DNA of 64,000 bases, taken from Gammaproteobacteria bacterium (GTDB taxonomy: Bacteria; Pseudomonadota; Gammaproteobacteria; Steroidobacterales; Steroidobacteraceae). The position numbers were made by a program, and so were the translations under genes. How positions within the stretch are numbered: position 1 is the first letter of the stretch; the number at the start of each line of letters is the position of its first letter. This document shows positions 26,141 through 36,117 of the stretch, in pieces. The stretch covers positions 1 through 64,000 of the forward strand of contig JAJFKF010000145.1 of assembly GCA_021773365.1 (NCBI GenBank), written 5' to 3'. The notes under the pieces are model-generated. The model did not search any database, was not told the origin of the DNA, and saw only the letters and a list, made by a program, of their open reading frames with translations.

Positions 26141-29100
26141 TCAAAACCGCTTGCGCAATGTGATGGAGTAGCGCCGCAGGCGCGGATCACCGAAGAAGCT
26201 ATAACCGCTGCTGGGCACCGAGGTGGCAACGATAGGCGGGCTGGTATCGAACACATTCTTCAAGCCGATGTGCAACTCGGTATCCGAGAGAAATCCAGCC
26301 GTCGCCCCGGCCAGCTCGCCCAGGCGGACGCGGGCGGTGAGATCGTGATAGATCTGCCGGGGAATGCTGGGTGATCCCTGCTCGGTTACGCGGCTTTCGA
26401 TCAACCCCTCGTTCAGCCCAGCGGCATAGATCAGGTAGCTGTGGAAATACTGCATGTTCCAGCCCAGCGACCACAGCGACCGCTCGAAAGTCATACCGGC
26501 GTTGCCTCGCCACTTCATCCGGAACTGATGACCGGCATTATTGATCGGATCAGTGTCGGGACCGAACTGGTTGATGTGATCATCTATATAGGAGCCCAGC
26601 GCGTAGAGGCGAAATGAGCCCAAGGTGGTATCAAACAGATAGTCGAGCTGTACATCCCAGGCACGCACGGTGGTACTCGCGATGTTGATAGAACTGAAAT
26701 CAATCGCAGTAATAGGTCCGGCTGTATAGTTCAGAGGCGGCTCCATATCAGCTTGGGTCAATGGGCCGCGTGTCACCCGATCGCCGAACAGTCCAAACAT
26801 CACTGCGTAATCGAGGATAGTCTGCGCCTGGACGTTGGCAATCTCGTTGTTCTTGCGTATCTCGGTGAAGTCCACCGACAAACGCAGGCCCGGCAGAACT
26901 CGCGGGGTGAAGATCGCGCCCACTGAGAGGCTTTCGGATTTCTCCGGATCAAGGTTGGGGTTGCCGCCGCTGGTGCGGTCGATTCCAGTCAGCGTCATGC
27001 TCGTGCCTCCCCGCTCGGGATCGACCAAACGAACCGAGCCCGTCGAGGTGCTGGGGATGATCTGCGCCACTGTCGGCGGCAGAAACCCCGTGCCAAAGCT
27101 GGCGCGCAGAGCGATATCCTCGATGGGCGCATAGCGTAAGCCCACGGTATAGTCAGCCGAATTCAGCTCAGCGACACTGCGCTCCACGTCGTCCAGTTGG
27201 TCCCGGGGCACAACACCGAGTTCCACACCGTTGATCCGATAGTCGTCATAGCGAACCGCGGCCTGCAAATCCAGCGCATGCAAGCCGGGGCGCGCATTGC
27301 GCGGGGAGATCAGCGGAGCGGTCGCCTCCAATGACAAACTTTCGGCCGAACGCGACCGGTAGGGATAGATGGTTTCCATATATTCCTCGGTCGAGGCATC
27401 CTGCAAGCGCACCAGGGCGTCGTCCGCTTCGGATTGACGGTTCTCGTAGAAGGCCGACAACGTCAGATCCCCGCCCGGCAGCTCCAACACCGGTCCGGCA
27501 AGGCGCAGTGTCGTACTGGTGCGCGTGTTATCGAACGGGCCGCGGAAGCTGTTGGGTGAATCGAGCAGGTAGGGACTGAAATCCGCTGTAGCCACGTTCA
27601 AATCCCGGAAAATATCCAGTTCGCCGGTGAGAAGCGCCGAGAATATGCTTGAGTTGAATATGGGCGAGGTTTCTTCAATCTCACTGCGCGCGCGACTCCA
27701 CGAGTACTCTAGCTGACCCAGCCATTCACCGGGCAGGCGCACGATGAGTCCACCGGTGGCCGCTGTGGTTTCAGAGGTGAAGTTACGGTCGAACTCCAGG
27801 CCCGGCATCGGAAAAGTGACTTGTATGAAATTGTTGAACGGGTTGCCCCCCAGTCCGGGGAACAAATCAATGGAGGTATTGTTCGATCCATACGGCACCC
27901 GCCCTTCATTGTTATTGCGGCTCAGGTCAATAAACCCCTCAATGCGATCGGTGAACTGACGGCGAATATTGGCGCTAAAGGACGTCACCACAGGATTATT
28001 GACGATACCGGATTTCAGGCCCTGAACATCGGCGGGCAGATTGATGTTGTAACTGCCGGCCGTAGCCGCCAGCGGCGCGACGCCGTCGGTGGCCAGGCCT
28101 GCATACCCCAGCGGCACGTGGGCGATTAGCGAGCCCAGCCCCACCGGGGCGCCGCCGTTGGGATCGATCAGCACCAGCTCCGGACCAAAGAAACCGTACG
28201 CCTTGATATTGGTGGTGGAACCCAGTGGCGGAGAGAACCCGCCGGTGAAATCCTCTTGAGTATTATCGAGGTACAGCTCATAGGCACGCTCCACGAAGTT
28301 CCGATCACCCACCAGCAGAGAATTGCTGTCCGAGTAGCTGCCGGTCAACAACACGTTGGTGCGCCCGCCTTCGAGGGCAAAACCCAGCGTGGCATCGAAG
28401 CGCCGCTTGGCCGAATCGGTATCGAAGGTGTTGTCGTAGTTGGTCGAGAGCTCCAGTGCGTTGTAGTCACTTTTAAGGATGATGTTGACCACGCCGCCGG
28501 TCGCACCGCCGCCATAGATACCTGAGGCCGTAGCCGGCAGAATTTCAACGCGTTCCACGGCGGAAAGTGGAATGCCGTTGATGTCGGGCTGACCCAGCTC
28601 GCGTCCGGTGAACACCCCGGGCATGCGCCGGCCATTGACCAGCACCAGCGTCTCATCGGTCCCCAGGCCGCGCAGGTTGATGCTGCTGGTATTGCCATTC
28701 AACAGGGTCTGCTGCGCATTGGTATCCGCGACAGTGTTCATCGGCAGGCGGGTCTTGAGGAACTCCTCCAGGTTCGTCGTCATGGAACGCTCAATCGTCT
28801 CCGCGTCATACACCACGTAGGGCTGCACGTCGTCTTCGGTGCGCTCGATATCGGTGTTGGAGGAACGCTTACCCTTAACCAGCATCTCGGGAATGCCCTT
28901 GGTCGGATTCGGCTTATTCTCTTCCTGACTGCCCGGCTGCCCGGCCTCGGACGTCCCGGCCACATGCGCCAGCCTCATCTGCCTCGCCGCCGGCACGGCG
29001 CGCGAGGTCTGCTGCACTCGGGAAATACGCACGGTATGTTCATTGACGAACTCATAGCGCAGGTCGGTGCCCGACAACAGCCGGCCGAGCGCCTGCTGGG

Positions 29101-29341
29101 CGGAGAGCTGCCCAGCCACCCGGGTGGCGATCAGCCTGTCCGCCTGCACGTCTTCGTCACGCAGCACCACCTGCAGACCGGTCTGATTGGCGAACTGTTC
29201 CAGCGCGCCGCGGATCGGCTGGCGTTCGATACTGACCTGAATCTTTTCTCCGGCCTCCTCTCCGGCCTCCGTCCCGGCACGAACCCCCGTACTGAACATA
29301 AAGCCCAGGACAACCGGCAGTACATAGCGCGATAGCAACAT
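26141..29341 (-). CDS. Module 3 TonB-dependent receptor with STN signalling domain
   Basis: 1,066 residues from ATG 29341 (GGAGAA upstream). Signal peptide (LPVVLGFMFSTGVRAG), STN domain (about 30-105; IERQPIRGALEQFANQTGLQ), candidate TonB box IPEMLV, signature EDDVQPYVVY, plug (LVLVNGRRMPGV, IYGGGATGGVVNIILKSDY) and barrel ending YSITLRKRF. Its nearest relative here is the module 4 receptor (shared DNTFDTDS and GSYSDSN-type runs and a QIYHDL box near the C-terminus). Divergent from sigma 3 and fecR 3. Ligand unknown. Confidence 0.93.
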   Translation of the reverse strand: MLLSRYVLPVVLGFMFSTGVRAGTEAGEEAGEKIQVSIERQPIRGALEQFANQTGLQVVLRDEDVQADRLIATRVAGQLSAQQALGRLLSGTDLRYEFVNEHTVRISRVQQTSRAVPAARQMRLAHVAGTSEAGQPGSQEENKPNPTKGIPEMLVKGKRSSNTDIERTEDDVQPYVVYDAETIERSMTTNLEEFLKTRLPMNTVADTNAQQTLLNGNTSSINLRGLGTDETLVLVNGRRMPGVFTGRELGQPDINGIPLSAVERVEILPATASGIYGGGATGGVVNIILKSDYNALELSTNYDNTFDTDSAKRRFDATLGFALEGGRTNVLLTGSYSDSNSLLVGDRNFVERAYELYLDNTQEDFTGGFSPPLGSTTNIKAYGFFGPELVLIDPNGGAPVGLGSLIAHVPLGYAGLATDGVAPLAATAGSYNINLPADVQGLKSGIVNNPVVTSFSANIRRQFTDRIEGFIDLSRNNNEGRVPYGSNNTSIDLFPGLGGNPFNNFIQVTFPMPGLEFDRNFTSETTAATGGLIVRLPGEWLGQLEYSWSRARSEIEETSPIFNSSIFSALLTGELDIFRDLNVATADFSPYLLDSPNSFRGPFDNTRTSTTLRLAGPVLELPGGDLTLSAFYENRQSEADDALVRLQDASTEEYMETIYPYRSRSAESLSLEATAPLISPRNARPGLHALDLQAAVRYDDYRINGVELGVVPRDQLDDVERSVAELNSADYTVGLRYAPIEDIALRASFGTGFLPPTVAQIIPSTSTGSVRLVDPERGGTSMTLTGIDRTSGGNPNLDPEKSESLSVGAIFTPRVLPGLRLSVDFTEIRKNNEIANVQAQTILDYAVMFGLFGDRVTRGPLTQADMEPPLNYTAGPITAIDFSSINIASTTVRAWDVQLDYLFDTTLGSFRLYALGSYIDDHINQFGPDTDPINNAGHQFRMKWRGNAGMTFERSLWSLGWNMQYFHSYLIYAAGLNEGLIESRVTEQGSPSIPRQIYHDLTARVRLGELAGATAGFLSDTELHIGLKNVFDTSPPIVATSVPSSGYSFFGDPRLRRYSITLRKRF

Positions 29342-29403
29342 GGCATTCTCCAGACAGTAGTGTAGGCACTTCTGTGCGGGTAGTGCGCTACCGGCCTCGA
29401 AAG

Positions 29404-29429
29404 CTTGATTTTCTCTATCGAAAATCAAG
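29404..29429. promoter_or_regulatory. Module 3 divergent promoter motif pair
   Basis: A perfect 10-bp palindrome: CTTGATTTTC (29404-29413), spacer TCTATC, GAAAATCAAG (29420-29429). Read outward, each strand starts GAAAATCAAG. The minus copy ends 63 bp from the receptor ATG and the plus copy 57 bp from the sigma 3 ATG. This matches the two-copy layout of the other modules with a different sequence. Confidence 0.65.
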
Positions 29430-29485
29430 GAAATCCAGGCACGGACAGACTAAGGTTCCGAGGAGAATTTTTTCAGCTGCCAGCC

Positions 29486-30034
29486 ATGCCCAAGAATCCA
29501 CACACTGCTGTGCAACAAGCCGCGGCCGCCGCGTACCGCAAGTACCAGGACGCCCTGCACCGCTACGTACTGCGGCGCCTGCGCAGCCCACAGGATGCCA
29601 GCGATCTCACCCAGGATATCTTTGAGCGGTTCATGAAAGTCGACCGCACCGAGGCCATCCGCAACCCCCAGGCCTACCTGTTCGGCATCGCCTCGCACGT
29701 GGTAGCCGAGGCGCGCTACGCGGAGGAACGCAACCCCGTGACTTTTGATTCTGAACTCACCGACCGACGCACCGAGGACTTCGATCCGCACACCCCCGAC
29801 GCGCTGGCCGACAAACTCAACCTGCAGCACGACATCATTCATGCGCTGCGCCTACTGCCCGACGCGCAACTCGCCACGGTGCTACTGGTCAAGGGCGAAG
29901 GTCTCTCCTATGAGGAAGCCGCCCGCCAGGCCGGTTTCACTGAAAGCACTATCGGAACTTACCTCACCCACGCACGTGCGCAGCTCAAGGAACTACTGGA
30001 GGCGTACTGGAACAAGAAGGATCGGCGCCCATGA
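29486..30034 (+). CDS. Module 3 FecI-type ECF sigma factor
   Basis: 182 residues from ATG 29486. An in-frame extension to 29405 exists but would include the promoter palindrome; a GAGGAGA stretch lies too far upstream to serve the ATG well, so the start is somewhat uncertain. Region 2: LHRYVLRRLRSPQDASDLTQ then DIFERFMKV; region 4: LLPDAQLATVLLVKGEGLSY with the recognition helix AGFTESTIGTYLTHARAQL. Overlaps fecR 3 by 4 bp (ATGA), so the two are coupled. Confidence 0.92.
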   Translation: MPKNPHTAVQQAAAAAYRKYQDALHRYVLRRLRSPQDASDLTQDIFERFMKVDRTEAIRNPQAYLFGIASHVVAEARYAEERNPVTFDSELTDRRTEDFDPHTPDALADKLNLQHDIIHALRLLPDAQLATVLLVKGEGLSYEEAARQAGFTESTIGTYLTHARAQLKELLEAYWNKKDRRP

Positions 30035-31143
30035 CCGTGCAGCGGCAAATCGACCGTCTGATCACCCACCGCGCCTCGGAATGGGTGCAGATCATGAAAC
30101 ACCCCGGCCCGGCCGAGCAGGCGGCTTTCGTGGACTGGCTGCGCGAGTCGCGGCGGCATATCGAGGAGTACCTGACGCTGGTGGCGCTGGAGCACGAGCT
30201 GGATGATCTCGGCGATCCGGGCGATATGACGCTGACACAGGCCTTCGACCGCGACGCAGTGCTGCGGCGACTAAACCCCGGCATCACTGCCCTGCCCGGC
30301 GCACTGCCAATCGCATCTGCGAACCGGGCTACATCCGCCCCACCCGCGTCGCGCACCGCCACGCGCCGGCGACGGTGGCGCGCAACTACACTGGCAGCCG
30401 GCCTGGCCGCAGCGGCGATGATGCTGGCCCTGTTCATGAATCGCCCGCCGGCGACACTGGCCTATGTCACCGCTGCCGGTGAGCAACGTGCCATCGAACT
30501 GGCGGACGGTTCGGCGGTCCACCTGAACGCTCAGTCTCATCTGAAGGTGCAATTCGATGGCGATTCACGTGCGCTGGAACTGGTGGCCGGCGAAGCCCTG
30601 TTCGACGTGGCCCGCGACCCTCACCGCCCCTTCACGGTACGCAGCGCCAATACGCTGGTCGAGGCCCTGGGCACGCAGTTCAACATCGACATGCGCAGCA
30701 CTGCCACCGAGGTCTCGGTGGTGGAAGGCAGGATCCGCATTTCCGTCGATACGCCCGCAAGCCTGGCCTCTGGGCCGCACGGCCAGCACCGCGCCACCGT
30801 GCCCACAAACGAACTGCGCGCCGGTGAAACCGCGTTCATCGGCACAGGCGGCACAATCCAGCGCCAAGCGCATACGGATATCGCCCGCGCCATCGCCTGG
30901 CGCGAGAAGCGCACAGTTTTCCAGAGAACGCCCTTGGAAGAGGTGGTGCGTGAATTCAACCGCCACAACGCGGCGCCGAAGCTGCGCCTGGAAGGCATCG
31001 CGCCGGGCACCAGGCACTACTCGGCCAGCGTCAACCTCGATGACCCGCGATCTTTCGCCGACCTGCTCTCCCGCGAGGCTGACCTGGCGGTCGACCTCGC
31101 GGGAGAGGAAATCATGATCCGATTAAAAACGCTTGCGGACTGA
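30031..31143 (+). CDS. Module 3 FecR-type anti-sigma regulator
   Basis: 370 residues, the longest FecR of the set because of a Pro/Ala-rich stretch before the membrane helix (about 115-138; TLAAGLAAAAMMLALFM). FecR signature EWVQIMKHPGPAEQAAFVDW at about 18-37; periplasmic FecR domain (VTAAGEQRAIELADGSAVHL, GEALFDVARDPHRPFTVRSA, ALGTQFNIDMR); C-terminal STN-like part (RTVFQRTPLEEVVREFNRHN). Coupled to sigma 3. Its last 21 bp, stop included, are antisense to the last codons of the module 4 receptor. Confidence 0.93.
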   Translation: MTVQRQIDRLITHRASEWVQIMKHPGPAEQAAFVDWLRESRRHIEEYLTLVALEHELDDLGDPGDMTLTQAFDRDAVLRRLNPGITALPGALPIASANRATSAPPASRTATRRRRWRATTLAAGLAAAAMMLALFMNRPPATLAYVTAAGEQRAIELADGSAVHLNAQSHLKVQFDGDSRALELVAGEALFDVARDPHRPFTVRSANTLVEALGTQFNIDMRSTATEVSVVEGRIRISVDTPASLASGPHGQHRATVPTNELRAGETAFIGTGGTIQRQAHTDIARAIAWREKRTVFQRTPLEEVVREFNRHNAAPKLRLEGIAPGTRHYSASVNLDDPRSFADLLSREADLAVDLAGEEIMIRLKTLAD

Positions 31144-34100
31144 AATCGAATAACGTCGCAGGCGTGGATCGCCGAAGAAGCTGTAACCACCGGACGGAAC
31201 GAAAGTAGCCAGCGTGGGCGGGCTGGTATTGAAGATGTTGCGGATGCCGATCTGCACATCGGTATTCGCAAAAATGCCGCTACTCAGTCCCACAAGATCC
31301 GACAGACGGAGACGCCCGACCAGATCATGATAGATCTGCCGTGGAATCGTGTCCGAACCCTGCTCGGCGATGTAGAACGGAATGGACGCGGCCGGCAGGG
31401 TGGCCGGGTAGAACAGATAACTATCGAAGTACTGCATGTTCCAGTCCAGCGACCAGGCATCACGCTCGAAGACCAGACCCGCGTTACCACGCCACTGCAG
31501 ACGGGTCGAGTGTCCGGCATTGTCGATCAGCGGCGCGCCGGGCTGGAACTGCGTGATGTAGTCGGACAGGTAGCTCGCCAGCGCATAGGCGCGCAACGAA
31601 CCATGGGTCGTATCGAACAGGTAGTCGATCTGAACGTCGAAGCTCCTGACGCTGGTCCTGGCGAAATTGATTGAGGAGGTATCGATGGCAGTTATCACCC
31701 CGCCGGTGTAGTTCGCATCGATGTCCTCCTGCGTCAGCTCGGCGCGGGTGACCCGGCCCGGCGCCAGGTCCTCATTCGCCAGCAGCGTGGCGCTGGACAC
31801 GAAGGAAATCTCATCCGTCTTGTCGATGGCCGTGTAGTCCAGCGACAGGCGCAGCCCCGGCACGATCCGCGGCGTGAGCACCACGCCGATCGACAGGCTG
31901 GTGGATTCCTCGGGGTCCAGGTCGGGATTACCGCCGCTGATCTGGGTCACATTCGGTGTCGACGAGAACAGTCCGCCACGCTTCGGATCGGTGGCAAACA
32001 GATTGCCGACACGCATGCTCGGGGTGATCTGCGCCACCGACGGCGGCAGGAAGCCGGTGCCGTAGCTGGCGCGAAACGCGATATCCTCCGAAGGCGCGTA
32101 GCGGAAACCCAGCGTGTAGTCGCTGGAACTCAGGCTGGCCGTCCTGCGATCCAGGTCGGGGAAGGGATCACCCACATCCAGAATGGCGGCGCCGGTTTCA
32201 ACGCCGTTGATCTGATAGTCGTCATAGCGCACCGAGATCTGCCCTTCGAGCGCATGGACAAAGCGGCGCGCGTTGCCCGACGAGATGAAGGGTGCGTTCA
32301 ACTCCAGCGAAAGGCTGTCCACTTCACGGGAACGGTCCGCATAGTACAGAATCGTGTTGCCGTAGTATTGCTCGAACGTATCAGGGTCGAACTCCAGCGA
32401 CGCGGTTTGCGTACTGCCCTCATCGGCCTCCTCCTCGCGATGCTCATAGAAGGCCGAGAGCACCACCGCTCCGCCCGGCAACTGATAAACAGGGCCGGCC
32501 AGGCGCAGGGTCGCACCGGTTTGCGTATTGATGAACGGGCCAGCCAGATAATTCGGCGAGTCGAGCAGGTAGCCGCCGCTGGCGAAATCCGGTGTGAAGA
32601 GATTCAGATCGCGAAAGACGTCCACCGTCCCGGCGCGCACCGCCGGATCCAGCACCAGATCGTTGACAAAGGGCGAGGTATCCAGCCCTTCCGTACGCGA
32701 GCGGCTCCAGCTCAATTCGGCCTGACCGATCCATTCGCGCGGCAGCCTGGCGATCAATCCGGCATTGGCCACCCGGTTCTCGGATTCGAACACTTTGTCG
32801 ATGGACAGCCCCGGCGTCGGGAAAGTCACCCGTATGCGATTGTCGAATGGATTGCCTTGATCTTCCGGGTCCAGTCTGTACGAGATGGTATCGGAGGCAC
32901 TCTGCACGTGGCCTTGATTCGTTGACCAAGACAGATCGAGGAAGCCCTCCAGGCGCTCACCGAACTGATGGCGTACGTTGGCGCCCAGCGAAGTGACCGT
33001 GGGATTGTTGACGATGCCGGCTGCCAGGCCCTGCACATCGCGCGGCAGCTCGATGTTGTAGCTGCCGGCGTTCGCCAGCAGCGCCGCACCACCATCCGAT
33101 TGCACGCCTTCATAACCGATCGGCACATGAGTGATGCGATAGCCCAGCGGAATGGACGGTCCGCCGTTCGGATCCTTCAGCCTGAGCTGGGTGTCACCGC
33201 TGCGCAGGTTGATGTTGGCGGTGGAGCCCAGCAGCGGCGTAGAGCCGCTGGTCAGATCATTCTCCGTATTCTTCACATACAGCTTGTAGCCACGATTGAC
33301 GAAGTCGCGATCACCCACCGCCAGGCCGTTGCCGTCCGAGTAGCTGCCGGTGAGCAAGACATTGGTCATGCCAACGAACAGATTGAATCCACCGGTGAGG
33401 TCCAGCCGTCGGGTGCCTGAATCGGTATCGAAGGTATTGTCGTAGGTCACGCCCGCTTCGAAGGTGTTGAAATCGCTTTTCAGGATGATGTTGACCACCC
33501 CGCCCGTGGCGCCGCCGCCGTAGATGCCCGATGCCGTGGACGGCAGCACCTCGATGCGCTCCACCGCCGAAATCGGGATGCCGTTGATATCGGCTTGACC
33601 GATGGCTCCGCCGCGGTTCAGATAGGACACGCCCGGCAGGCGGCGGCCGTTGACCAGGATCAGGGTTTCATCAGTACCCAGGCCGCGCAGATCGATGCTG
33701 CTGACATTGCCGGGCAGGTCGGCCTGCTGTGAGTTGGTGCCCACCACCGCATTCATCGGCAGACGCGACTTGAGGAAGTCCTCCAAATTCGGCGCCATGG
33801 AGCGATTGATGGTCTCGGCATCGAAGACCACGTAGGGTTGCACGTCGTCTTCGGTGCGGCGGATGTCGGTGTTGGCGCTGCGCCTGCCTTTGACGAGCAT
33901 CTCCGGGATGCCGCGTATTCCTTGTTCTGCATCTGTCTCTGCCCTGCTTCCGTCCTGGACATCCTCCGTGGCGGTCGTCGTTTCCTTCCAGGCCAGCCGT
34001 AGCGCAGGTTGCGCAATACGCACCGCCGAAGTTTCCTCACTCCCGGCGCCACTGCCAGGCTGCGCCGCGCGGATGGCCACCGTACGCGCATCAATGAACT

Positions 34101-34392
34101 TGAAAGCCAGGGCGGTATTGGCCAGCAGCTGTTGTAGCGCATCCTGCGCGGTATAGGTTCCGACCAGCCGGGGCGCGGTGATGTCCCTGGCCACTGCATC
34201 GGCCCGCACCAGCAGCTGCAATCCTGCCTGTTCGGCAAAATCGTTCAGAGCCTGCTCCATCGGCTGCGCATCGATGTTGATCGTTACCGTCCGCTCAGCC
34301 GGTGGCGCGGCCAAAACTACCGAAACCGGCAGGCTGATGCTGCAAAGCAATCCCACTAACGCCGCCATCACGCTGCTGCTGAAGATACTCAT
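31123..34392 (-). CDS. Module 4 TonB-dependent receptor with STN signalling domain
   Basis: 1,089 residues from ATG 34392 (GGGGAG six bases before). Signal peptide (LVGLLCSISLPVSVVLAAPP), STN domain (about 35-108; INIDAQPMEQALNDFAEQAG), candidate TonB box IPEMLV, signature EDDVQPYVVF, plug (LILVNGRRLPGV, IYGGGATGGVVNIILKSDF) and barrel ending YSISVRKRF. Closest here to the module 3 receptor. Divergent from sigma 4 and convergent with, and overlapping, fecR 3 by 21 bp, leaving no room for a terminator between them. Ligand unknown. Confidence 0.93.
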   Translation of the reverse strand: MSIFSSSVMAALVGLLCSISLPVSVVLAAPPAERTVTINIDAQPMEQALNDFAEQAGLQLLVRADAVARDITAPRLVGTYTAQDALQQLLANTALAFKFIDARTVAIRAAQPGSGAGSEETSAVRIAQPALRLAWKETTTATEDVQDGSRAETDAEQGIRGIPEMLVKGRRSANTDIRRTEDDVQPYVVFDAETINRSMAPNLEDFLKSRLPMNAVVGTNSQQADLPGNVSSIDLRGLGTDETLILVNGRRLPGVSYLNRGGAIGQADINGIPISAVERIEVLPSTASGIYGGGATGGVVNIILKSDFNTFEAGVTYDNTFDTDSGTRRLDLTGGFNLFVGMTNVLLTGSYSDGNGLAVGDRDFVNRGYKLYVKNTENDLTSGSTPLLGSTANINLRSGDTQLRLKDPNGGPSIPLGYRITHVPIGYEGVQSDGGAALLANAGSYNIELPRDVQGLAAGIVNNPTVTSLGANVRHQFGERLEGFLDLSWSTNQGHVQSASDTISYRLDPEDQGNPFDNRIRVTFPTPGLSIDKVFESENRVANAGLIARLPREWIGQAELSWSRSRTEGLDTSPFVNDLVLDPAVRAGTVDVFRDLNLFTPDFASGGYLLDSPNYLAGPFINTQTGATLRLAGPVYQLPGGAVVLSAFYEHREEEADEGSTQTASLEFDPDTFEQYYGNTILYYADRSREVDSLSLELNAPFISSGNARRFVHALEGQISVRYDDYQINGVETGAAILDVGDPFPDLDRRTASLSSSDYTLGFRYAPSEDIAFRASYGTGFLPPSVAQITPSMRVGNLFATDPKRGGLFSSTPNVTQISGGNPDLDPEESTSLSIGVVLTPRIVPGLRLSLDYTAIDKTDEISFVSSATLLANEDLAPGRVTRAELTQEDIDANYTGGVITAIDTSSINFARTSVRSFDVQIDYLFDTTHGSLRAYALASYLSDYITQFQPGAPLIDNAGHSTRLQWRGNAGLVFERDAWSLDWNMQYFDSYLFYPATLPAASIPFYIAEQGSDTIPRQIYHDLVGRLRLSDLVGLSSGIFANTDVQIGIRNIFNTSPPTLATFVPSGGYSFFGDPRLRRYSISVRKRF

Positions 34393-34454
34393 AATTGCTC
34401 CCCGTCGAGTGTATAGGCTCTCTGGCGGGTGTAGAGCCATCCACGCAGCTGTTC

Positions 34455-34473
34455 TGGGTAGTCAAACTACCCA
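34455..34473. promoter_or_regulatory. Module 4 divergent promoter motif pair
   Basis: GGGTAGT (34456-34462), spacer CAA, ACTACCC (34466-34472): a 7-bp palindrome whose outward reading on both strands is ACTACCCA. The minus copy is 63 bp from the receptor ATG and the plus copy 59 bp from the sigma 4 ATG, the same distances as in module 3. A further half-like GGGTAGA lies at about 34505. The short motif makes this the least certain of the five. Confidence 0.55.
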
Positions 34474-34531
34474 TATTCGCCTGCTGGATCGCTCTATGAT
34501 TCATGGGTAGAACTGACAGGCCGCTCAATCC

Positions 34532-35068
34532 ATGCAACCGTCCGGACCAAAACAGGCCCATGCCTGGGTCGCCGCCGTCTTCGAGAAATACCAGGGCGAG
34601 CTGCACCGCTTCCTGGTCCGCCGCCTGCGCACCGGCCAGGACAGCGCTGACCTGGCTCAGGAGGTATACCTGCGCCTGCTGCGGCTGGAGAAGAACGAGC
34701 TGGTGAACCAGCCGCAGGCCTATATCTACACCATCGCCTCGCACGTGGCCTCGCAATTCCGTCTGCGCGCCGAACGCGGCGGCGTGGTATTCGATTCGGA
34801 GATCGCCAAGGCGGTGCTCGAGCGGCCCCGGCATGTGGCCACGGATGAACTGCTCGATCGTCTCGACTCCGAACGCCAGGTTGAACAGCTGCTGCAGCTG
34901 TTGCCGCCGACGCACCGGGCAGTGTTCGTGCTGTGCAAGCGCGACGGTCTGTCCTATGCCGAGATCGCGGCACAGCTGAGCCTGTCGGCACACACCGTCA
35001 AGAAATACGTTCAGGAAGCGACTGTGCGCATCAGAACGCAGGCCTGGAGCCAGAAGGAGCGTCAATGA
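34532..35068 (+). CDS. Module 4 FecI-type ECF sigma factor
   Basis: 178 residues. Region 2: LHRFLVRRLRTGQDSADLAQ then EVYLRLLRLEKNEL; region 4: LLPPTHRAVFVLCKRDGLSY with the recognition helix LSLSAHTVKKYVQEATVRI. Very like sigma 5 in region 2 (DLAQEVYLRLLRL against DMAQEVYLRLLRL). Coupled to fecR 4 by a 4-bp ATGA overlap. Start ATG 34532 leaves about 12 residues before the region 2 helix and has only a weak ribosome binding site. Confidence 0.93.
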   Translation: MQPSGPKQAHAWVAAVFEKYQGELHRFLVRRLRTGQDSADLAQEVYLRLLRLEKNELVNQPQAYIYTIASHVASQFRLRAERGGVVFDSEIAKAVLERPRHVATDELLDRLDSERQVEQLLQLLPPTHRAVFVLCKRDGLSYAEIAAQLSLSAHTVKKYVQEATVRIRTQAWSQKERQ

Positions 35069-36105
35069 AACCGCATCGCCAGGAAGAGCTTGGCATCGTG
35101 CGGCAGGCCGCCGAATGGATCATCGTCCTCGAGGATGCCGGCGTCCGCGAGCAGGAGGCTTTCGCAGAATGGCTGCTGAAGTCGCCGTTGCACGTACAGG
35201 AGTTCCTCAATCAGACCGCCGTGCACAGGCTGTTCGACAATCTCGATCCGCAGCACCGGCTGGACGTCAAGGCCATGCTGAAGGGCTCGACGGACAACGT
35301 GATCGAACTGCAACCGGTGCCTGAATCATCACTCGCAACAGGCGCTCCCGCATCCCGCGCAGCGCCACAGCCGGCACGCCGTTCACGGCGGCGCTGGATT
35401 CTCGCCGCCGCCGCCACGCTCGCAATGGCCATACCCGTCGCCGGCTGGCTGCTCATGCAGCAGGAACGGCCGCACTACATCACCGCCGTGGGCGAGCAGC
35501 GCATCGTCGAGCTCGATGACGGCTCATTGATGCATCTGAGTGCGCGGTCGCGTGCGCAGGTGCGCTTTGATACCCGGGCGCGCGAGATCCGCCTCTTGCA
35601 GGGCGAGGCGCTGTTCACCGTGCGACACGATGCGCAACGCCCGTTTCGCGTACGCGCCGGCGACACCGTCGTTCGCGCGCTCGGCACGCAGTTCAACGTA
35701 AATCGCCGCTCGCGCGATACCACAGTGGCGGTGATTGAAGGCACGGTGGAAGTCACGGAAGGATCTCGCGCACCCGCGCGGGTTGCGGCGGGGGAAACCA
35801 TACAGGTTGGCGCAGCCGGCGTGATCGGCCGGGCGACCGTGGAGCCGGAACGCATGGCCGCCTGGCGGCAGCGGCGGCTGGTGTTTCAGTCCGATACGCT
35901 GGAAGACATGGCCGCGGAATTCAACCGCTACAACCGCACACCGATTATCCGCATCGAAGGCGACACCCTGCGCCAGCGCCGCTTCAGCGGCGTACTCGAT
36001 GCAGACGATCCGCAGTCCCTGCTGCACCTGCTGGAGGAAGCCGACGATCTGACCACCGAAAGACGTGGCGAGGAGCTGTTGATTCGCGTGCGTGGGAGGT
36101 CATAG
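35065..36105 (+). CDS. Module 4 FecR-type anti-sigma regulator
   Basis: 346 residues from ATG 35065; the longer frame upstream lies inside sigma 4. N-terminal signature EWIIVLEDAGVREQEAFAEW, membrane helix (about 112-132; WILAAAATLAMAIPVAGWLL), FecR domain (ITAVGEQRIVELDDGSLMHL, GEALFTVRHDAQRPFRVRAG, ALGTQFNVNRR) and C-terminal STN-like region (RLVFQSDTLEDMAAEFNRYN, RFSGVLDADDPQSL). Thirteen bases after its stop begin the remains of another receptor on the opposite strand. Confidence 0.93.
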   Translation: MKPHRQEELGIVRQAAEWIIVLEDAGVREQEAFAEWLLKSPLHVQEFLNQTAVHRLFDNLDPQHRLDVKAMLKGSTDNVIELQPVPESSLATGAPASRAAPQPARRSRRRWILAAAATLAMAIPVAGWLLMQQERPHYITAVGEQRIVELDDGSLMHLSARSRAQVRFDTRAREIRLLQGEALFTVRHDAQRPFRVRAGDTVVRALGTQFNVNRRSRDTTVAVIEGTVEVTEGSRAPARVAAGETIQVGAAGVIGRATVEPERMAAWRQRRLVFQSDTLEDMAAEFNRYNRTPIIRIEGDTLRQRRFSGVLDADDPQSLLHLLEEADDLTTERRGEELLIRVRGRS

Positions 36106-36117
36106 CACCAGGCCATC

